Part shown: in pieces, positions 8,438 to 15,880 of the stretch
How the letters are laid out: each line of letters begins with the position of its first letter
How positions within the stretch are numbered: position 1 is the stretch's first letter
NCBI GenBank assembly: GCA_021772875.1
Contig: JAJFLD010000075.1
Span: forward strand, 1 to 18,172
Direction of reading: 5' to 3'
DNA from: Ghiorsea sp.
GTDB lineage: Bacteria > Pseudomonadota > Zetaproteobacteria > Mariprofundales > Mariprofundaceae
DNA length: 18,172 nucleotides
The notes under the pieces: generated by a model
What the model saw: only the letters and a program-made list of their open reading frames with translations
Databases searched by the model: none
What the model was told of the DNA's origin: nothing
Translations under genes and position numbers: made by a program

Positions 8438-9817
8438 ATGTCTGATAAACCTTGGGGTGGCCGTTTTGATGCACCAACAAATGCATTTGTAGAAGCCTTT
8501 AATGCTTCAACCCATGTGGATGCACGTATGTATGCCGAAGATATTGCAGGCTCGAGAGCACACGCAAGCATGCTTACAGCACAAGGTATTTTAAGCGAAG
8601 CTGATTTGAAGCTCATTCTTGATGGTTTGGATCAAGTGATGCAAGAAATTGAGTCGGGCACATTTGAATTCACGATTGCGCTTGAAGATGTGCATATGAA
8701 CATTGAAAAACGTTTGACCGACATCATTGGTGATGCGGGAAAACGCTTACACACTGCGCGTAGTCGTAATGACCAAGTGGGTACCGATACACGCCTTTAT
8801 TTGAGAAAACGCACAGATGATTTGATGAAACGCATTAAACATTTACAAGTGGTGTTGGTAAAACTGGCTGAAGAACATGCCGACACTGTGATGCCAGGCT
8901 TTACACATCTACAAACCGCACAACCTGTGACTTTTGGTCATCATTTGTTGGCTTATGTTGAAATGTTTGGTCGTGATTTGGCACGTTTTGCTGATGCCAA
9001 AGCGCGCATGAACCAATGCCCATTAGGCTCAGCAGCACTTGCAGGCACAACCTTTCCCATCAACCGTGAAATGACAGCTGAGTTGCTTGGGTTTGATGCA
9101 CCATGTGCCAATTCATTGGATGCCGTGTCTGATCGTGATTTTATCATGGAATTATTATCATCCGCTTCGATTTGTTCGATTCATTTATCACGTTTTTCTG
9201 AAGAGTTAATCCTTTGGATGAGCGCACAGTTTGGTTTTATTGATTTACCCGATGCCTTTTGTACAGGTTCATCCATCATGCCACAAAAGAAAAATCCTGA
9301 TATGCCAGAATTGGTGCGTGGTAAAGCGGGGCGTATTGTTGGCGCCTTGATGTCTATTTTGATGACCATGAAATCGCTACCTTTGGCTTACAACAAAGAT
9401 ATGCAGGAAGACAAAGAAGCCATTTTTGATGCCTACGATAATCTTGAAGGTTGCTTGAGAGTGTTTGGTGATATGTTGCCAGGGCTTAAAGCCAACAAAG
9501 AAGCGATGCACCAAGCTGCAGGCAGTGGTTTTTCAACAGCAACAGATTTGGCTGATGCTTTGGTTCGCGCGGGTGTACCATTTCGCGATGCCCATGAAAT
9601 TGTCGGAAAATCAGTAGCCTATTGTATTCAAAAAGGCATTGATTTGATGCAAATGCCAGCAGAAGCTTGTATGGGTATTGATGCACGTTTAACACTTGAG
9701 ATGGTGCAGAGTTTGTCCGTGGAAGCATGTGTTGCAGCACGCAATCATACAGGTGGTACAGCGCCAGAGCAGGTGCGTTTGCAGTGTAAACGTTGGGCAT
9801 CATTGTGGGTTGATTAA
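8438..9817 (+). CDS. argH: Argininosuccinate lyase
   Basis: Cleaves argininosuccinate to arginine and fumarate, the last step of arginine synthesis, as a cytoplasmic tetramer of the fumarase/aspartase superfamily. At 459 residues it is full length. It opens with the typical KPWGGRF and carries TARSRNDQV, TPGFTHLQ-type (MPGFTHLQTAQP) and the signature GSSIMPQKKNPD (277-288), followed by SGFSTATDLADALV in the C-terminal domain. GGAAGGGG lies seven bases before the ATG. It sits between bioB and a small LptM-like lipoprotein, an argH-lipoprotein order seen in many proteobacteria, where lysA often comes next; here a dapC-type gene follows instead. Confidence 0.97.
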   Translation: MSDKPWGGRFDAPTNAFVEAFNASTHVDARMYAEDIAGSRAHASMLTAQGILSEADLKLILDGLDQVMQEIESGTFEFTIALEDVHMNIEKRLTDIIGDAGKRLHTARSRNDQVGTDTRLYLRKRTDDLMKRIKHLQVVLVKLAEEHADTVMPGFTHLQTAQPVTFGHHLLAYVEMFGRDLARFADAKARMNQCPLGSAALAGTTFPINREMTAELLGFDAPCANSLDAVSDRDFIMELLSSASICSIHLSRFSEELILWMSAQFGFIDLPDAFCTGSSIMPQKKNPDMPELVRGKAGRIVGALMSILMTMKSLPLAYNKDMQEDKEAIFDAYDNLEGCLRVFGDMLPGLKANKEAMHQAAGSGFSTATDLADALVRAGVPFRDAHEIVGKSVAYCIQKGIDLMQMPAEACMGIDARLTLEMVQSLSVEACVAARNHTGGTAPEQVRLQCKRWASLWVD

Positions 9818-9818
9818 G

Positions 9819-10226
9819 TTGAAATATGCACGTGTCTTGTTTTTGTTGCTCGCAACGGTTGTTTTGAGCCATTGCGGCTTAAAAACAGATTTGGTGGTTT
9901 ACGATGATTCGGCACCATTGCCCAAAATTGCGAAGTTATCTCATCACATATTAGGCGATCGCTTGCTTTTGGATTTGGATGTTGAAGGCGGAAGCAGTGA
10001 AATTATGTATCAAATTGATCGTTCTGAAATTGATCCGGCTTGCCAATGTTTTGCGCAATGGCTGCGTTATTATGAATCGTCGCCCAGCAAGCAGCGCTTG
10101 GGTTTAAAGCGTAATATCAAATTACGCACTGATATGGCTTATGCTTATCGTTTGCGGGTTGTGGATAATCTGGGGCGAAAAAGTGCGTGGAGCAAAGTGA
10201 TTACAAGCTTAGCTACGTCTAAATAA
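9819..10226 (+). CDS. Small lipoprotein, LptM/YifL-like N-terminus
   Basis: A 135-residue predicted lipoprotein. The N-terminus is basic (KYAR), then a hydrophobic run (VLFLLLATVVL), then a lipobox ending SHC at about residue 19; His at -1 is unusual. The mature start CGLKTDLVVY resembles the short LptM (YifL) motif CGLKGPLY. Beyond it the protein has about 95 more residues with two Cys close together (DPACQCF) and a C-terminal stretch (AYRLRVVDNLGRKSAWS) that reads like a fibronectin-III-type strand pair. The likely start is TTG 9819, one base after the argH stop; an upstream ATG at 9696 would put a nonsensical tail inside argH. LptM assists LPS-translocon assembly in E. coli, but whether this longer protein does so is unknown. 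Confidence 0.75.
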   Translation: MKYARVLFLLLATVVLSHCGLKTDLVVYDDSAPLPKIAKLSHHILGDRLLLDLDVEGGSSEIMYQIDRSEIDPACQCFAQWLRYYESSPSKQRLGLKRNIKLRTDMAYAYRLRVVDNLGRKSAWSKVITSLATSK

Positions 10227-10291
10227 GTGATTTTAAGCTTGGTAATTTAGCCTGTCTATGCAAGTAAAAGAAATAAGTAGAGTGTACAGTT

Positions 10292-11473
10292 ATGAATAAA
10301 CACCAACAAAACCGTTTGGATCAGCTGGGGGAATATCCTTTTGCCCGCTTGCGCAAACTTCTCAATGGTTTAAAACCTAACCCTGAGCTGGAATTGATTG
10401 ATGCTGGGGCAGGGGAACCACGCTTACCTTTGCCATCTTTTGTGCAGGATACATTGCTTCAACATCTTGATGGTTTTTCTAAATATCCAAGTACTACAGG
10501 TAATGATTTTTTGCGCCAGAGCATTGCCGAGTGGTTAAAACGCAGGTTTTCGCTTCAGCATATTGATGCCGATACGCAAGTGTTAAGTGCCAATGGCACA
10601 CGAGAAGCATTGTTTGCAGCAGCACATGTTTTGATTAATCCCGATAGCGAAATACAACCATGGGTCATGATGCCCAATCCTATGTACCAAATTTATTTGG
10701 GCGCAGCGATTACAGCAGGTGGCAAGCCCTATTTACAACCATGCACACCTGAGACTGGTTTTGCTCCTGACATCGCATCCATTACAGCTGATGTGTGGCG
10801 TGATACAGCTTTTGTATATGTATGTTCACCCTCTAACCCCACGGGTTGGGTTGCAGATGAAGCGTATTATACGCAGTTGCTAAACTTAGCAGAGAAGTAT
10901 GACTTTTATGTTTTGGCTGATGAATGTTATTCTGAAATTTATTATGCAGACAAACCTGTAGGTTTGTTGGAAGTAGCACAGCATATGGGTAATGCCAGAT
11001 ACAAGCGGTGTTTGGTGATGAACTCCTTGTCCAAACGCTCTGCACTACCAGGCTTGCGTTCAGGCTTGATTGCCGGTGATGCAGATTTGATTAAGAAATT
11101 CTCAAAATTAAGAAGTTATACCGGGCCTGCGACACCTTTGCCGCTACAACATGTAGCAGCGGCTGCTTGGGATGATGAAAAACATGTACAACAACATCTT
11201 AAAATATACCGTGATAGTTTGGATGCGTTTTTTGAGGTGTATGGTGGGCAGGCTCCAGCGGGATCATTTTTTGTTTGGCTACCTGTTAAGGATGAAGAGG
11301 CATTTGTACAAAAAGCATATGCAGAACAAGCCATCAAATTGTTGCCAGGCAGTTATTTGGCGGCAGAAGATAATCGTGGTTTGAATGCAGGAACGGGTTA
11401 TGTGCGCCTTGCACTTGTTGATGGGCCTGAAAAAGCCGCAACATTAGCGCAAAGGCTTAAGTTCATCATTTAA
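10292..11473 (+). CDS. dapC: Succinyldiaminopimelate transaminase-type class I aminotransferase
   Basis: A PLP-dependent fold-type I aminotransferase of 393 residues. Visible residues are SANGTREA (99-106), SPSNPTGW with Asn182, LADECY with Asp210 and Tyr213, and the Schiff-base lysine Lys248 in NSLSKRSALPGLRSG. The opening (LGEYPFARLRKLL, then IDAGAGEPRLP) matches the DapC branch, which converts N-succinyl-2-amino-6-ketopimelate to N-succinyl-diaminopimelate with glutamate in the lysine/peptidoglycan pathway. dapD, the preceding step, is in the same window on the other strand, about 5 kb away, supporting the assignment. No strong ribosome site precedes the ATG. The last 30 bases overlap the 3' end of the convergent receiver gene. 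Specificity is inferred; other class I roles are possible. Confidence 0.85.
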   Translation: MNKHQQNRLDQLGEYPFARLRKLLNGLKPNPELELIDAGAGEPRLPLPSFVQDTLLQHLDGFSKYPSTTGNDFLRQSIAEWLKRRFSLQHIDADTQVLSANGTREALFAAAHVLINPDSEIQPWVMMPNPMYQIYLGAAITAGGKPYLQPCTPETGFAPDIASITADVWRDTAFVYVCSPSNPTGWVADEAYYTQLLNLAEKYDFYVLADECYSEIYYADKPVGLLEVAQHMGNARYKRCLVMNSLSKRSALPGLRSGLIAGDADLIKKFSKLRSYTGPATPLPLQHVAAAAWDDEKHVQQHLKIYRDSLDAFFEVYGGQAPAGSFFVWLPVKDEEAFVQKAYAEQAIKLLPGSYLAAEDNRGLNAGTGYVRLALVDGPEKAATLAQRLKFII

Positions 11474-11794
11474 ATTGGCAATAAGATCATCGAAAGGGAC
11501 AGGGTTGTTATAGAATTGAATATTCCTTGGTAGTTTTTCTTTTATCAAACCATCTGCAATAAGTATTGCACAAATACTTGGATAAGATTGTCTGATCGAC
11601 TGAAGTAATTCTAAACCATTGATGTCAGGCATGTCATAATTGGTGATGACCGTAGAAATCATATCCTGATGGGTGAAAAATCGTGTCATAGCCTCTTGTG
11701 AAGACATTACAGCAATAACATTAAAATGCCTTGTTTCTAATTGTTTTTTGTACTTTTGAAGTATCGCAGTATCTTCATGAACCAATAAAATCAT
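11444..11794 (-). CDS. Degenerate single-domain response-regulator receiver (pseudo-receiver)
   Basis: A stand-alone receiver-fold protein of 116 residues with no output domain. Family pattern: MILLVHED start with the acidic pair reduced to Glu7-Asp8, then VITNYDMPDINGLELL. In CheY-like proteins the phosphoacceptor Asp sits two residues before the x in D-x-x-MP; here that place is Asn52. The switch Thr/Ser position appears to be Ala80 (AILIAD) and the conserved Lys before Pro is Asn97. It is therefore unlikely to be phosphorylated in the normal way and may act by binding a partner. GGGAG lies nine bases before the ATG at 11794, so the longer upstream extension is not used. It is divergent from the CRP-like gene and convergent, with a 30-base overlap, on dapC. 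Confidence 0.8.
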   Translation of the reverse strand: MILLVHEDTAILQKYKKQLETRHFNVIAVMSSQEAMTRFFTHQDMISTVITNYDMPDINGLELLQSIRQSYPSICAILIADGLIKEKLPRNIQFYNNPVPFDDLIANLNDELKPLR

Positions 11795-11974
11795 TGTAAG
11801 CTTCTCCCTCATTTCCCTTGGTCGGCATGATAATAATTCTACAGTGATTCTTCTGGTAATTTTTATCACCATTGATGCGAATGTTTTATTCATTTACAGA
11901 TTTGTGATAGAAGTTACAGTGTTCAGATATTTTTTGATGGTTGAAGCAATGTTTGCGCGGGGAGAATAAGGATA
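11795..11974. promoter_or_regulatory. Shared intergenic region between receiver and CRP-like genes
   Basis: A 180-base gap between divergent genes that must carry both promoters. It holds the CRP-like palindrome described separately. A TTTACA at 11893-11898 could be a -35 box for the plus strand, but I see no well-spaced -10 box with it. No hairpin or leader ORF stands out. Confidence 0.5.
11903..11918. promoter_or_regulatory. Candidate CRP binding site
   Basis: TGTGA-N6-TTACA matches the E. coli CRP consensus TGTGA-N6-TCACA at nine of ten core bases with the correct 6-base spacer. It lies 56 bases before the start of the CRP-like gene and 108 bases from that of the divergent receiver gene. 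The encoded regulator keeps the recognition-helix residues that read TGTGA in CRP, so self-regulation is plausible. I found no other site this good in an intergenic stretch of the window. Confidence 0.5.
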
Positions 11975-12634
11975 ATGAATATTCAATTCAGAAAAGGGTT
12001 TACCATTGCTGATTTTCCTCAGGCTAAAGAACTCTGGTTAAACAAAGGTGATATTTTTCTCTATGAGGGAGATGGGCATAGACAAAAATGTTATTTTATT
12101 GTCAGTGGTCAACTGGATGTACGCCTGATTTCTGGTAGTGGACACGAAACACTACTTTATAATTTAAAAGAAGGTGATTTGGTTGGCGAATTAGCGATGT
12201 TTGGTGTTGAGGCAAGAACAGCCACCATCGTTGCGAGCATGCGCACATGCCTTTTGGAAGTGAACAGCCATGAGTTTAAAGCAAAAATAAAAGAGTATGA
12301 TTTTCTTGAGCGGGTAGCGCAGCATTTTATGAGCCGTTATCTCAAAACCCATGAGGTCGTATGTCGATTAGGACAACCCAATATCGGCATGAAGCTTTGC
12401 CATTATTTCAAGTCGTTGGCTGAGCAAAAACATGGTAATGGCTTGGCAGATGAGGTGTTAATACGTTTACCTAGCCATGTGGTGTTGGGTAATTTGTTAA
12501 GTTGTCAGCGTGAATCTGTTACGCGTGAGCTTAAGAAATTAAGCACTGCAGGCATTTTGAAACAAATGAAAGGCAGTGATTATTTATTGGATATTGAAAA
12601 GGTAGACCTTTATTTGGGTGATTTGTTAGATTAA
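11975..12634 (+). CDS. CRP/FNR-family transcription regulator, probably cAMP-responsive
   Basis: A 219-residue regulator: cyclic-nucleotide-binding domain (about 15-110), dimerisation helix (about 110-140), winged helix (about 145-219). The phosphate-binding cassette GELAMFGVEARTA gives Glu72, Arg81 and Thr82, aligned with E. coli CRP Glu72, Arg82 and Ser83; Thr125 aligns with CRP Thr127 in the C-helix. The recognition helix CQRESVTREL places Arg179, Glu180 and Arg184 where CRP has Arg180, Glu181 and Arg185. No FNR-type N-terminal cysteine cluster is seen. This strongly suggests cAMP binding and TGTGA-type sites. It is convergent with the cyclase gene (32-base gap) and has a CRP-like box in its own upstream region. 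GGGGAG lies about ten bases before the ATG. Targets other than itself are unknown. Confidence 0.88.
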   Translation: MNIQFRKGFTIADFPQAKELWLNKGDIFLYEGDGHRQKCYFIVSGQLDVRLISGSGHETLLYNLKEGDLVGELAMFGVEARTATIVASMRTCLLEVNSHEFKAKIKEYDFLERVAQHFMSRYLKTHEVVCRLGQPNIGMKLCHYFKSLAEQKHGNGLADEVLIRLPSHVVLGNLLSCQRESVTRELKKLSTAGILKQMKGSDYLLDIEKVDLYLGDLLD

Positions 12635-12666
12635 TTTCCGAGTAATTGTTTGGTGGTGATGACTAA

Positions 12667-13692
12667 TTATGAAGTAAGCGAATAAGCATGTGTTTTACCA
12701 ATACCTTTTAAAGTTAGTGATACCAAGGCAAATGAAGGTGGGTTATCCAAAGCTGTAACACTGGCTTCATCAAGTAATATTTCACCAATCCGCGCATTGG
12801 ATTCTAAACGAGCAGCTAAATTGACATGACGACCAATAGCCGTAAAAGCGCGACGTTCATGGGATCCAAGTATGCCAAGCACTGCATCACCTGTTGCAAT
12901 GCCAATGCCAACGCCCAGTTGGTCTTGGCCTTCGTTGCCACGTTGCTTGTTCAGCGCCTTCACCTTGGCTTGAATGCTTTTGGCAGCGACAAATGCATTG
13001 TCGGCTGAATTGTTATCGGATGCCAAAACACCAAAAACAGCCATCACTCCATCACCAATGATTTTGTCTACCATGCCTGCTTCTTCCAAGATGGGCTTAA
13101 GCATACAGTCCATGTATTGGTTGAGCGCATGCATCACGTCTTGTGCATCATGGCTTTCATTAAAAGGTGTGAAACCGCGAATATCAACGAATAAGGTTGT
13201 AATCACTTTGCGTTCACCAGCGATGTTGAATTGCAGTGTTCCATTGGATGCACGTTGTGCAACTTCTTCACCAACAAAACGACCAAGTGTTTGGTTCAAT
13301 TGATCTTTAAGCAAGTTTAATTCATTGGCAGCCTGCTGATATTCTTGCAGCTGCAAGGTGCTCATGGTGACATCACAAAAAAGTAGCCAGTCTGTTTGTG
13401 TTTGTGCGTCGTGGAAGGCAAGTATGTCAGTATATTTGTCATTCCGCATTTGCACTTGTGGCAATTCAAAACTTTCTTGAATAGGCAGCATACCTTGCAG
13501 GTATTCACAAGCTGAAGTGATAGATGAACCGAGCTCTAGATTTGTTGTAAAATAGCTTTGCCATGCGCCGCCTAAACTTTGAATCTGATCAGTTTGTGGC
13601 GTCAGTTCAATCCAAGCAGGAGCAAGTGTTTGGATATGGTAGGCAGCCAAGTGTTGAGAAATAATATCAGGGATAGGATGTTGTGTGTTCAT
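12667..13692 (-). CDS. Class III adenylate cyclase with PAS-like N-terminus
   Basis: A soluble 341-residue protein. Residues 1-115 look like a PAS-like sensor fold (no recognised ligand motif), 118-150 a helical linker, and 160-341 a class III cyclase domain. Metal ligands are Asp170 (LFVDIRGFT) and Asp214 (KIIGDGVMAVFG). Base-selecting residues are Lys210 and Thr284 (AFTAIG), the Lys/Thr pair usual for bacterial adenylate rather than guanylate cyclases. Transition-state residues are Asn291 and Arg295 (VNLAARLE). All catalytic positions are present, so it should be active. The start overlaps the GTPase stop by ATGA. It has no membrane segment and is the last gene of the four-gene array, facing the CRP-like gene that would read its product. 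ATP preference is inferred from residues, not shown. Confidence 0.9.
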   Translation of the reverse strand: MNTQHPIPDIISQHLAAYHIQTLAPAWIELTPQTDQIQSLGGAWQSYFTTNLELGSSITSACEYLQGMLPIQESFELPQVQMRNDKYTDILAFHDAQTQTDWLLFCDVTMSTLQLQEYQQAANELNLLKDQLNQTLGRFVGEEVAQRASNGTLQFNIAGERKVITTLFVDIRGFTPFNESHDAQDVMHALNQYMDCMLKPILEEAGMVDKIIGDGVMAVFGVLASDNNSADNAFVAAKSIQAKVKALNKQRGNEGQDQLGVGIGIATGDAVLGILGSHERRAFTAIGRHVNLAARLESNARIGEILLDEASVTALDNPPSFALVSLTLKGIGKTHAYSLTS

Positions 13693-14186
13693 GCTGTCAC
13701 CAAAGCTGTGGCCAAGTGTAAAAATGAGGCTTCAACATTATCACCCGTCTTTGCACTGGTAAGAAACACAGGGTTGCCAGTATTTTTCAGCATTTGCATA
13801 TCATCATCATTGATGCTCCAAGCATCAGTTAAGTCGGATTTGTTGAGAAGATAAATATGGGGAATAGTGCCAAGTTCTGTTTCTACACGTTGTAAAATTT
13901 CTTGGGCCATTTCAAGCGTTGCAGGCCGTGTTCCATCTATCACCATCATGATACCGGATGCACCACGCAAATAACTTGTCGGTATTTTTTTATATTTTTC
14001 TTCACCATGGATATCCCAAAGCATTAAGTTCACTTGTTTACCATCAACATCCACTGTTTTACGGTCAATCTTGACACCCATGCTGGATAAATATTTTTCT
14101 GAGAATTTACTAAAAACAAACTGTGCAGTTAAGCTGGTTTTTCCAACACCTGCCGCGCCCAAAATACAAATCTTTTTCTGAATCAT
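13689..14186 (-). CDS. Rab/Ras-like small GTPase
   Basis: A single-domain small GTPase of 165 residues with all five G motifs: P-loop GAAGVGKTS (10-18), switch I SSMGVK with Ser35 where Rab proteins have Thr, switch II WDIHGEEKY (57-65), NKSD (115-118) and TSAKTG (143-148). In switch II the Rab WDTAGQE becomes WDIHGEE, so the catalytic Gln is Glu62 and the preceding Ala is His60; intrinsic hydrolysis may be altered. There is no C-terminal lipidation motif. It fits the prokaryotic Ras-like (MglA/Rup-type) superfamily. It overlaps the upstream membrane-protein gene and the downstream cyclase gene by ATGA, so the three proteins are probably made in step and may work together. The GTPase fold is clear; which subfamily it belongs to is not. 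Confidence 0.92.
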   Translation of the reverse strand: MIQKKICILGAAGVGKTSLTAQFVFSKFSEKYLSSMGVKIDRKTVDVDGKQVNLMLWDIHGEEKYKKIPTSYLRGASGIMMVIDGTRPATLEMAQEILQRVETELGTIPHIYLLNKSDLTDAWSINDDDMQMLKNTGNPVFLTSAKTGDNVEASFLHLATALVTA

Positions 14187-15844
14187 GGTTTTGTTCCTTG
14201 GTTGGTTAGGTTGGAGGTATAAAAACTATCAATACCCTCAACTTTGCTAAAATTATGTTTGGCAAAATCAATCCAACTCGCCGAAGCTTTTCCCGAAACA
14301 TATAAAATACCTTTGGCATATACCATCTGTACTGTTGTTGGTGGTTTTAACAAGCTTATAGCACGCTGCAAGATGACTGCATCGGTTACAACAACCTTTT
14401 TCTTAGGCTCTTCTTTGCGGATAATATTCTTTTTGGGTTTGACTGGCAAAGCATCCATTTTAATGGGGAAATGCGTTTGTTTTTGCTCAAAAGAACTGGA
14501 TAGTATGGAAAGACCTGTACTATCTATGCTTTCAACACCTGCAACATAGAGCGCTGCTTGTTCTGCTTGGGTTAACCAAACTTCTGAGGCTACCCCACGA
14601 ATAAGTAAGGTTTGATCCTCTAGCAATAATTCAACTGATTTTGGCGGCTGAATCAGGCGCGATACACGTTTAAGGATTAAAGCTGGTTGTAAGGCATGGT
14701 AGGGCTCAAATTCAAAATGAATGTTTTTGTTTTGTAATTGGTATTCAGCCAACAAGGCTTTTGGATCTTGGCTGAGTGGGTCTCGTAAGCCAGTGATGGT
14801 TTCAACATCATCATTATCTGAAATGCCTGTAACAATGATGCCCGGTTCAGCTTTTAAACGTTCAAGGTAAGATTGCCATTGTGTATTGGTTTGACTTATT
14901 TCAATTTGATGCCATGCCCACCAGCTAAAAATAATAGCAAACATAAGAGCCACAAAAAGAATTGCTTTGAGTGGTGATTTTTTTTCCTCTGTCTTATTTT
15001 TATAATCAGCGATTAATAAGGGGCTAAGTTTTTCATCGGTGGCGATGAAGGCTTCTGTATCACCATCAAAGGCGGTTAATTCGTCAACGAAATTTTGTTG
15101 AATATCTTCAATGGCAACTTGCATGGTTTCGTGCAAGGTGCGCGGTGAATTGCCTCGGCAAACTACCGCCAAAACCACGTCTGGTCCTTGCTCAATCAAT
15201 ACTTGTACATCACCCATACTTAATGTTTCAATATTTTGATCGGTGGAACCTGCAAATGAATCGCGAATAAAATCTTGTACAGCCGTGAGCATGCTCGAAA
15301 CCACATCTGCATCTTCAGTGTGAGTAGGGTCGGATGAAAGATGATGCAGCAATACTCCTGTTTCTCTATGGATAAGGAATACTTGTTCAACGCGATAGAT
15401 TAAGGTGTTGAGCAGCACAACTTCGGCAAATGATTTGCCCGTCTTAACAGCTTCAATGCGCCAGAGGAATCCTTGTTTTGAAAAGGAATGTTCTAGTGTT
15501 TGATTCAGAGATTGAAGCATTGCAGCTAATGTGCTTGCAATGGACTTTCGAATGGTTGGCCCCATCACAGGAAAAAGCGCATTGGACAGCGCTTGTGGGT
15601 CACGCGCTATGGATGCTTGAATCGACTTTTCAATGGTAGGTGCTAAAGCAATACTTAGCTCTTCATCGCTTCTGTTGCGCAGCTCTACGGCTTCGGCAAG
15701 AACTTTTGCCACTTCTTGGGCATGTAATCCTTGGTTGAGTAATATTGATTCAAGTTTATCAATGCGCGCAGATTCTTTTTCAAATAAGAGCTTGCGCAGT
15801 TCATGCATGGAAGCATTACTGTTTTGAGTTTTATCCGTATTCAC
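14183..15844 (-). CDS. Membrane protein with Roadblock/longin-like cytoplasmic region and periplasmic repeats
   Basis: A 553-residue protein with one membrane segment (about 293-312). The N-terminal side has a charged helical part (15-60), a conserved block around FPVMGPTIRKSI (91-102), then about 150-250 with a strand-strand-helix-three strands-helix order (RVEQVFLIHRETGVLL onward) resembling Roadblock/LC7 or longin folds such as MglB; this fold call is inference. After the membrane comes a periplasmic part with PGIIVTGI and ITGLRDPLSQDP, then two similar units (about 386-440 and 488-540), each with R/K..LLKPP-type, a beta pair and a Trp-containing helix. Relatives I recall carry a C-terminal OmpA domain; none is seen here. 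The start is GTG 15844 without a clear ribosome site; ATG 15808 (Met13) is an alternative. It overlaps the GTPase gene by ATGA. Confidence 0.75.
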   Translation of the reverse strand: MNTDKTQNSNASMHELRKLLFEKESARIDKLESILLNQGLHAQEVAKVLAEAVELRNRSDEELSIALAPTIEKSIQASIARDPQALSNALFPVMGPTIRKSIASTLAAMLQSLNQTLEHSFSKQGFLWRIEAVKTGKSFAEVVLLNTLIYRVEQVFLIHRETGVLLHHLSSDPTHTEDADVVSSMLTAVQDFIRDSFAGSTDQNIETLSMGDVQVLIEQGPDVVLAVVCRGNSPRTLHETMQVAIEDIQQNFVDELTAFDGDTEAFIATDEKLSPLLIADYKNKTEEKKSPLKAILFVALMFAIIFSWWAWHQIEISQTNTQWQSYLERLKAEPGIIVTGISDNDDVETITGLRDPLSQDPKALLAEYQLQNKNIHFEFEPYHALQPALILKRVSRLIQPPKSVELLLEDQTLLIRGVASEVWLTQAEQAALYVAGVESIDSTGLSILSSSFEQKQTHFPIKMDALPVKPKKNIIRKEEPKKKVVVTDAVILQRAISLLKPPTTVQMVYAKGILYVSGKASASWIDFAKHNFSKVEGIDSFYTSNLTNQGTKP

Positions 15845-15880
15845 AGTGTGGGAGCTCTACCTTAGCCGAGGCTTGACGTA

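Noticed and set aside
9696..9818. Longer N-terminus for the LptM-like lipoprotein starting at ATG 9696
   Set aside because: It would lie wholly inside argH and place about 41 non-signal residues before an otherwise good lipoprotein signal peptide.
11694..11708. TGTGA and TTACA half-sites inside the receiver gene
   Set aside because: The spacer is 5 bases and the site is coding; the intergenic site at 11903 is better placed.
11795..11893. Longer N-terminus for the pseudo-receiver starting at 11893
   Set aside because: Receiver domains begin at the first strand (MILLVHED); a good ribosome site precedes ATG 11794.
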